A DNA stretch of 10,817 nucleotides. It comes from an uncultured Eubacteriales bacterium. GTDB lineage: Bacteria > Bacillota > Clostridia > Oscillospirales > Acutalibacteraceae. Under the pieces are notes generated by a model. It had not been told where the DNA came from. It saw nothing but the letters and a program-made list of their open reading frames with translations, and made no database searches. Where the stretch lies: contig CAKSRC010000036.1 in the NCBI GenBank assembly GCA_934486915.1, positions 1 through 10,817 of the forward strand, read 5' to 3'. Below are positions 6,601 to 10,817 of the stretch, in pieces; position 1 is the first letter of the stretch; each line of letters starts with the position of its first letter. The translations under genes and the position numbers were made by a program.

Positions 6601-6660
6601 CTATGCATTAACTTAAATAAAAATCACTTTTACACATATATATTAAAAGGGGTGAGATAT

Positions 6661-7842
6661 ATGAACTTGAATTCTAAAAATCAAAAGTTTGAAATAATCA
6701 AAACAATTCTATTACTTGGATCTGTTTTTTATCTATGTATCGAAATACTTATATTTAGCAATGCATCCGTAAACGGTGCAAAAAAAGGGCTTTCATTCTG
6801 TGCTGACATTCTTATCCCATCACTTTTTCCATTTATGGTTCTGTCCTCTTTTATTGTAAAATCAGGCCTTGCGGCGAAACTTGGAGTAATTTTTAACCCT
6901 ATCACAAAATTCCTTTTTAATCTGCCCGGCTCATCAGGTTCCACAATTCTTATCTCTTTAATAGGCGGTTATCCAACGGGTGTTAAAGGTGTAAGAGAAC
7001 TTCTTGAAAATAATGAAATAACCCAAAAGCAGGCCGAACGTATGCTATGTTTCACCATATGTGCAGGGCCCCCGTTTATACTTGGGGTTATAGGCATAGG
7101 AATATTTAAAAGCTTTCAAATTGGGGTAATAATTTTAGTTTCACAAGTTTTGGCATCAATTATGATAGGTATAATCTTAGGACTATTTTCAAGGTTTAAT
7201 AAAGAAGAAGTTGCACTAAATACCCAAAGAAACAAAAAAACGCCCCCTCTTTCGGAAGCATTCGTACTTTCATCTATATCATCCACGGGTCAAATGATCA
7301 ATTTATGTTCATTCGTTGTGTTGTTTTCATCATTTATAGAGGTCATAAATCAAAATGGATTGGGCGAAAAAATTTCATCATTCTTGATGGATATGGGTTT
7401 AAAAAGTCAATATGCCAAATCATTGCTCTTTGCAAGTCTTGAGGTTACGGGAGGTTGTCTAAACGCAGGAAAACTTGGAGTCTCGGCGGAATTTATCTCA
7501 TTCTTTATTGCCTTTGCCGGAATTTGCGTGCACTTTCAGCTTTTTTCAACCCTAAGCGGAATTAATTTTTCTAAATTTAAGTTTATATTGTTTAGAGCAA
7601 TCCATGGAGCATTAAGTGCTCTTATAACTCATTTTGCCCTTATAATGTTCCCTGTAAGCGTCGGGGCTTTCTCTATAAGCGGTTCAAATATCGAGGCAAA
7701 TTTCTACTCAAATACAGCAGCCGGGATTTCGCTTATATTATTATGTATTTTCTTCTTAATAAGCTCGTTTTCCTTAAGTAAAAAACAATACTATCAGGGT
7801 TCTTTAAGGTCTAAATTAGAATACATAAAGAATGAATTATAA
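6661..7842 (+). CDS. ylbJ: Sporulation integral membrane protein YlbJ
   Basis: YlbJ is a polytopic membrane protein of endospore formers (sigma-E regulon in Bacillus), needed for a mature spore, with the Gate domain found in nucleoside transporters and FeoB. The 393-residue product has many hydrophobic segments (about 15-34, 46-66, 137-174, 212-228, 275-295, 308-335, 352-372). The conserved GGYPTGVKG (102-110), CAGPPFILG (134-142) and LEVTGGCLNAG (260-270) fit the two Gate repeats; a polar loop with basic residues (180-198) divides the halves. I chose ATG 6661 because GGGGTGA (6649-6655) sits just before it. The open frame runs back to 6529, but that part is the intergenic repeat. It ends at a strong terminator. 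Transport substrate is unknown. Confidence 0.92.
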   Translation: MNLNSKNQKFEIIKTILLLGSVFYLCIEILIFSNASVNGAKKGLSFCADILIPSLFPFMVLSSFIVKSGLAAKLGVIFNPITKFLFNLPGSSGSTILISLIGGYPTGVKGVRELLENNEITQKQAERMLCFTICAGPPFILGVIGIGIFKSFQIGVIILVSQVLASIMIGIILGLFSRFNKEEVALNTQRNKKTPPLSEAFVLSSISSTGQMINLCSFVVLFSSFIEVINQNGLGEKISSFLMDMGLKSQYAKSLLFASLEVTGGCLNAGKLGVSAEFISFFIAFAGICVHFQLFSTLSGINFSKFKFILFRAIHGALSALITHFALIMFPVSVGAFSISGSNIEANFYSNTAAGISLILLCIFFLISSFSLSKKQYYQGSLRSKLEYIKNEL

Positions 7843-7871
7843 AACGATAGCCTAAAAATCCACAATTACCT

Positions 7872-7904
7872 AATATGTTGTTGAAAACTCTCTACAAACA
7901 TATT
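7872..7904. other. Second inverted repeat after ylbJ
   Basis: AATATGTT (7872-7879) and AACATATT (7897-7904) are perfect 8-bp arms with a 17-base loop, between the ylbJ stop and the terminator. It may protect the ylbJ mRNA 3' end or be incidental; it has no T-run of its own. Confidence 0.35.
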
Positions 7905-7907
7905 AAA

Positions 7908-7950
7908 AAATAAAGCCCCTTAGCTAAAAAGCTAAAGGGCCTTTATTTAT
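7908..7950. terminator. Bidirectional terminator between ylbJ and the hemolysin III-family gene
   Basis: GCCCCTTAGCT (7915-7925), AAAA loop and AGCTAAAGGGC (7930-7940) form an 11-bp stem with one mismatch, flanked by AATAAAG on the left and CTTTATTT on the right. It gives T-rich tails on both strands and lies between convergent genes. The minus-strand gene ends at 7952, directly beside it. Confidence 0.9.
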
Positions 7951-7951
7951 A

Positions 7952-8647
7952 TTACATAGCCTTTACACAATCAAAGACCATAAGAAAATGAAGTACACTT
8001 CCGGCCAAAACAAACAAGTGCCATAACGAATGCATATATTTAACCTTTTTGCCAACTCCATATATTATGGCTCCAACAGTATAGGCAACCCCTCCTGCTA
8101 AAAGCATCGTAAGCTGATACGGCGTTACGCTGTTTATAAGAGGTTTAAATGCAAAGATGACGGCCCAACCCATACCAATATAGCAAGCCATTGACACCTT
8201 AGCAAACTTTTTCAAGTCGATAGAGTTTAAGATAATCCCTATAATAGCTACAAGCCAAATTGATATACATAATATATATCCTAAGTTGCCGCCAATCATC
8301 AATATGCTTATTGGCGTATAGGTTCCCGCTATAAGTAAGAATATAGAGCAATGATCTAAAACTCTAAATACTCTCTTGGCCTTGCAAAGACCTAATGCAT
8401 GATACATCGTTGATATTATATAAAGTATAAATAAAGTAGCCGAATAAATAGATACGCAAGTTATATTAAGTACCGTCTTAGGCGAAAATATTGGCAAAAG
8501 CACAATTGCCGCTATCGCAAGAAGTGCACCCACACCATGGGTCACTGCGTTTAAAACCTCTTCCAAAACAGTATAGGAAGGAAGTCCCATACTCTTTCTT
8601 TTTTCTTCTCTTGATTTGTTTTTTTCAAATGATACCGCTTTAGTCAT
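7952..8647 (-). CDS. Hemolysin III / TrhA family membrane protein (PAQR-like)
   Basis: This 231-residue integral membrane protein belongs to the hemolysin III (YqfA/TrhA) family, related to eukaryotic PAQR receptors. It has about seven hydrophobic segments and the family metal-site motifs: NAVTHGVGA (33-41), S79-TMY-H83, DHCSIFLLIAGTYTP (98-112) and H206-SLW-H210-LFVLAGSVLHF. The S-x3-H and H-x3-H residues are the expected zinc ligands. Length is slightly above the usual 205-220 because of a charged N terminus (FEKNKSREEKRKS). The start ATG 8645-8647 has GGAGGGG about 10 bases upstream. The name hemolysin comes from one Bacillus cereus protein and does not imply toxicity here; the role is likely membrane homeostasis. 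It is convergent with ylbJ, and repeat copy 2 lies upstream. Confidence 0.92.
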   Translation of the reverse strand: MTKAVSFEKNKSREEKRKSMGLPSYTVLEEVLNAVTHGVGALLAIAAIVLLPIFSPKTVLNITCVSIYSATLFILYIISTMYHALGLCKAKRVFRVLDHCSIFLLIAGTYTPISILMIGGNLGYILCISIWLVAIIGIILNSIDLKKFAKVSMACYIGMGWAVIFAFKPLINSVTPYQLTMLLAGGVAYTVGAIIYGVGKKVKYMHSLWHLFVLAGSVLHFLMVFDCVKAM

Positions 8648-8715
8648 TTTATCAAATCCCCTCCACGTTTAATAATTCCTTATAATCTATTTTCAAATCT
8701 AAAGATATACACTTA

Positions 8716-8780
8716 TTTAAATCTTGGATGTCCCCAGCCGCCTTAAGAGGTGGAGGAGACACCTACACTTTAATTATACT
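8716..8780. repeat. Hairpin intergenic repeat, copy 2 (short form)
   Basis: It lies between pgeF and the hemolysin III-family gene. It shares AAATCTTGGATG (8719-8730) with copy 1 (6541-6552) and has the right end TTTAATTATA (8769-8778). It contains only the right-hand stem-loop: CCGCCT (8738-8743), TAAG loop, AGGTGG (8748-8753), with an outer stem in which GG and TGTC (8726-8732) pair with GACA and CC (8758-8763) around a bulged A. The left modules of copy 1 are absent, and TTTAAATC joins directly to TTGGATG. Confidence 0.65.
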
Positions 8781-8781
8781 T

Positions 8782-9615
8782 TTATTCCTTTATGCACAAC
8801 ATAGCAGCAAGTGTACCTCGCTTACCATTTGTCGCCCTATGGGAAAAGAGAAGATCACTCCTACACTTAGTGCAAATATCCCCCACTTCTATGTTTTCTT
8901 CTCTTACGCCGCAGGACATTAATCTATACTTATTGGTATTCCAAAGGTCAATCATATACTTTCCCTGCATTGTAGGTTTAGAGATACTTTCTATATCAAT
9001 TCCGTCTATAGCTGCAAACTTCTCATAGACGGGTTCGTCAACTTCGTAGCAGCACTTGCCTATAGCAGGTCCAATAGCACAAATGATATCACTAGGGTTT
9101 GAATTATACTTTTCCTTCATGGTTTCAATCATTTTAGGCGCTATCCCCAAGACAGTCCCTCGCCAGCCAGCATGGGCTAAACCTATAACCTTATTTTTAG
9201 GGTCAAGATAAAAAATAGGTGTGCAATCTGCATAATAGGTAACCAAAGTTATGTTTTTAACATTGGTCAACAACCCATCGACACTTTGCATATCCTTTGG
9301 CCTATATATTCCAATACCTTTATCCTTCTCCTCGACACATCTTATATTAGTATGATGGTCTTGGGACGAGGCAACAAGACTATCAAAGTCAAATCCTGCC
9401 GCATCGCAAAAGATATGGTAGTTTTCTATAACATTTTCATTGGCATCAATGCCGTTAAATCCTAAATTCATCGAAGAAAATTCATTTTTGCTAACCCCTG
9501 CAAACTTAGTTGAGAAAGCATGATTTATAAACTTATAATCTTCAAGTTTTTTAAAGGTTAGGTATTTTACATTACCATTGGTATTTAAATTAAAAACTTT
9601 ACTGTTAAATTCCAT
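8782..9615 (-). CDS. pgeF: Peptidoglycan editing factor PgeF (YfiH/laccase-domain family)
   Basis: PgeF-family protein (formerly YfiH or multicopper polyphenol oxidase, COG1496). In E. coli PgeF prevents L-Ser replacing L-Ala in the peptidoglycan stem peptide; related proteins also show purine nucleoside activities. The 277-residue product has all core motifs: SSQDHHTN (83-90), the YADCTPIFYLD segment with C131, GLAHAGWRGT with H148, GPAIGKCCYEVDEPV (182-196), and the C-terminal DICTKC plus SHRATNGKRGTLAAML (258-273). H87 or H88, C131 and H148 are the probable zinc ligands. Length is normal. ATG 9613-9615 follows AAGGAG with a 5-base gap, and that site overlaps the end of the upstream exonuclease gene, which stops 2 bases before. 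The two genes are thus one operon. Confidence 0.95.
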   Translation of the reverse strand: MEFNSKVFNLNTNGNVKYLTFKKLEDYKFINHAFSTKFAGVSKNEFSSMNLGFNGIDANENVIENYHIFCDAAGFDFDSLVASSQDHHTNIRCVEEKDKGIGIYRPKDMQSVDGLLTNVKNITLVTYYADCTPIFYLDPKNKVIGLAHAGWRGTVLGIAPKMIETMKEKYNSNPSDIICAIGPAIGKCCYEVDEPVYEKFAAIDGIDIESISKPTMQGKYMIDLWNTNKYRLMSCGVREENIEVGDICTKCRSDLLFSHRATNGKRGTLAAMLCIKE

Positions 9616-9617
9616 GT

Positions 9618-10481
9618 TTACTCCTTATCCGCTTCTTCATCAAGCTTACTTTGCGATTTATTTACCTTTACACCATCGTATGTTTTAACAAACTTTAACT
9701 TTCCCCTAAACTTCTCATGGCATATGGGGCATTGAAAATCAGCACAAAATGATTTGCTCTTACGTTTCCAGTTTGACAAAGGCTTTGCTTTCACATTGCA
9801 GGTTTCACAATAAAAATCGATGTTTGAAATATCTATATTTATTTTATTAAGATCTAAAATAAGAGAATTTTTAAAATTAATCCTATCGTAAAACTCAGGA
9901 TATATGCATTTTTTAGTAAACGAGTCCACAAGTTTCTTGTCATAAAGCCTATTAAAACATTTATAAGCAAGGATACTGTCGTATAAAGCTTGGTGCTCCT
10001 TATCCTCATTAGAATTAATACCTAATAGCTTTAAAGCACAAGAAAGAGATAATCTATTATTCAAAGCAGTGTCTATACTCATAACTTTCTCGCAGTATTT
10101 TTGAAGATCCAAAAAACTTTTTATGAAGAATATCCCGTCTTTTCCAAGGAAATAATTATAGTTTTCAAAGATAACCTTTATATCGGAGTCGCTCCACGTC
10201 ACTAAGGTAGAATCCAAAAGAAATTCCTTAAATAATTTTATAGCCTCAATAAACGGTATACCGTTACTTTGGAGCTCTTCTGCAGTAAGCTTGGTCAAAT
10301 TCTCCACATGCTTATTTATCTTTTGGCTGAGCATAGGCTTTATTAAAACCGAAAACTCATCAATTATCCTCATATTCTCGTCTACTTTAACGGCGCCTAT
10401 GTCAATAATTTCATTAAAATAACCATTTAATTTCTTGCTATATACGCCGTTAAATTCAAGATCCAGTATTACATATTCCAT
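9618..10481 (-). CDS. DEDDh 3'-5' exonuclease (KapD/ERI1-like) with C-terminal zinc ribbon
   Basis: The first 180 residues form an RNase T/DnaQ-type exonuclease: ExoI D7-x-E9 in ILDLEF, NEIIDIGAVKVD (23-34), ExoII D100 (possibly D98) in TWSDSDIKVI, and ExoIII H163-x-A-x2-D168 in EHQALYDSILAYK. The HxAxxD form makes it DEDDh, nearest in pattern to KapD and ERI1-like proteins. After a linker, residues 225-254 hold C225-x2-C228 and C251-x2-C254 with basic residues between (NWKRKSKS), a likely zinc ribbon for nucleic acid binding; it is followed by a charged tail. At 287 residues it exceeds KapD (about 205) by that extension. AAAGGATC lies 8 bases before the ATG. Substrate (RNA or DNA) is unknown. 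It is cotranscribed with pgeF; repeat copy 3 lies upstream. Confidence 0.85.
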   Translation of the reverse strand: MEYVILDLEFNGVYSKKLNGYFNEIIDIGAVKVDENMRIIDEFSVLIKPMLSQKINKHVENLTKLTAEELQSNGIPFIEAIKLFKEFLLDSTLVTWSDSDIKVIFENYNYFLGKDGIFFIKSFLDLQKYCEKVMSIDTALNNRLSLSCALKLLGINSNEDKEHQALYDSILAYKCFNRLYDKKLVDSFTKKCIYPEFYDRINFKNSLILDLNKINIDISNIDFYCETCNVKAKPLSNWKRKSKSFCADFQCPICHEKFRGKLKFVKTYDGVKVNKSQSKLDEEADKE

Positions 10482-10501
10482 CTTATGATCCTTTAATTTA
10501 A

Positions 10502-10641
10502 ATTAAATCGAAGAAGCGCTCTGCTTTACCTGCAAAGAGCAGAGCATATGACAGATTACAATCAGTTCAAAGGGAGCGTTAGCTCCGCATGATTTTAATG
10601 GGAAATTATATGCCACCACTGAAACCTGCAATTTGATTATA
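10502..10641. repeat. Hairpin-rich intergenic repeat, copy 3
   Basis: About 140 bases between typA and the exonuclease gene, aligned with copy 1 throughout. Left end ATTAAATCG, right end TTTGATTATA (10632-10641), 2 bases from the typA stop. Stem 1 is GCTCTGCT (10518-10525) with AGCAGAGC (10538-10545), perfect. Stem 2 is GGAGC-GTTA-GCTCC (10573-10586), perfect. Stem 3 pairs 10593-10601 with 10616-10624 with one mismatch and one wobble and has ATTATATG in the loop. The right-hand GC stem of copy 1 is missing: CACTGAAA runs almost directly into the right end. Confidence 0.75.
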
Positions 10642-10643
10642 GA

Positions 10644-10817
10644 TTATTTCTTGCTAGACTTTTTAAGCCTTAATTCCTTTGATAAAATAATCTTTCTAAG
10701 TCTAATGTTTTTAGGGGTTACTTCTACTAATTCATCATCGTTTATAAATTCCAAGGATTGCTCCAAACTTAAAACAGTGTGGGGAGTAAGTTTAAGAGCA
10801 TCGTCAGAGCCGGCAGC
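10644..10817 (-). CDS. typA: GTP-binding protein TypA/BipA, C-terminal end (runs off the right edge)
   Basis: The last 57 codons of a minus-strand gene end at TAA 10644-10646. The segment LTPHTVLSLEQSLEFINDDE followed by LVEVTPKNIRLRKIIL and a lysine-rich tail is the characteristic C terminus of TypA/BipA, a ribosome-associated translational GTPase involved in stress and low-temperature growth and 50S assembly. The GTPase domain, EF-G-like domains and start are outside the window, so only identity can be judged. Repeat copy 3 begins 2 bases after the stop and no T-tailed terminator is visible, so readthrough toward the exonuclease gene is possible. Confidence 0.9.
   Translation of the reverse strand, partial: AAGSDDALKLTPHTVLSLEQSLEFINDDELVEVTPKNIRLRKIILSKELRLKKSSKK

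Noticed and set aside
6529..6660. Upstream extension of the ylbJ reading frame
   Set aside because: It lies within the hairpin repeat and lacks a ribosome binding site, while ATG 6661 has GGGGTGA and starts the YlbJ pattern.
8728..8922. Plus-strand ORF of 64 codons over repeat copy 2 and the end of pgeF
   Set aside because: It runs through the repeat and antisense to pgeF, has no recognisable domain and is best explained as a shadow frame.
10571..10586. Stem 2 of repeat copy 3 as a typA terminator
   Set aside because: On the minus strand the stem is followed by CTTTG rather than a run of T, so it does not meet the intrinsic terminator pattern.
6421..10641. CRISPR array
   Set aside because: The three repeats are far apart, differ in length and are separated by genes; there is no short direct repeat with regular spacers.

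Overview
The window looks like a chromosomal segment of a low-GC, endospore-forming Clostridia-type Firmicute. Three observations support this: the AT-rich composition with Gram-positive Shine-Dalgarno sites and GTG/TTG starts; the sporulation genes yqfC, yqfD and ylbJ; and the conserved order yqfC-yqfD-phoH-ybeY-dgkA-era-yqzL-recO, which is the Bacillus/Clostridium arrangement. No species can be named from sequence reading alone. I see no prophage, CRISPR array, tRNA, rRNA or intact transposase.

Layout. From 1 to 6387 everything is on the minus strand. Read in the direction of transcription the genes are yqfC, yqfD (sporulation), phoH, ybeY, dgkA, era, a small yqzL-like gene that overlaps recO, recO, and the first third of mutS2, which runs off the left edge. 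A perfect extended -10 box just upstream of phoH suggests that phoH-ybeY-dgkA-era form a housekeeping unit separate from yqfCD. From 6661 to 7842 ylbJ is on the plus strand, divergent from yqfC. It ends at a bidirectional terminator shared with the convergent hemolysin III/TrhA-family membrane protein gene (7952-8647, minus). To the right, still on the minus strand, are pgeF (8782-9615) and a DEDDh exonuclease with a C-terminal zinc ribbon (9618-10481), separated by 2 bases. The last 57 codons of typA/bipA follow at the right edge.

How the genes fit together. The cluster combines ribosome and RNA maturation (YbeY, Era, PhoH), recombination and ribosome rescue (RecO, MutS2), lipid-carrier recycling (DgkA), envelope fidelity (PgeF) and mother-cell sporulation functions (YqfC, YqfD, YlbJ). 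These are core genes.

The least ordinary content is between genes. Three related, hairpin-rich intergenic repeats lie at about 6421-6600, 8716-8780 and 10502-10641, all in the same orientation. Copies 1 and 3 share three stem-loops; copies 1 and 2 share a different, GC-rich right-hand stem-loop. They look like a non-autonomous, modular element (possibly derived from an IS200/IS605-type palindrome-associated element) or a structured leader RNA. Other points of interest are a probable CTG start for phoH, a TTG start for era, and the recO start buried inside yqzL. No gap of 300 bases or more lacks a gene; the largest (6388-6660) is mostly filled by repeat copy 1.
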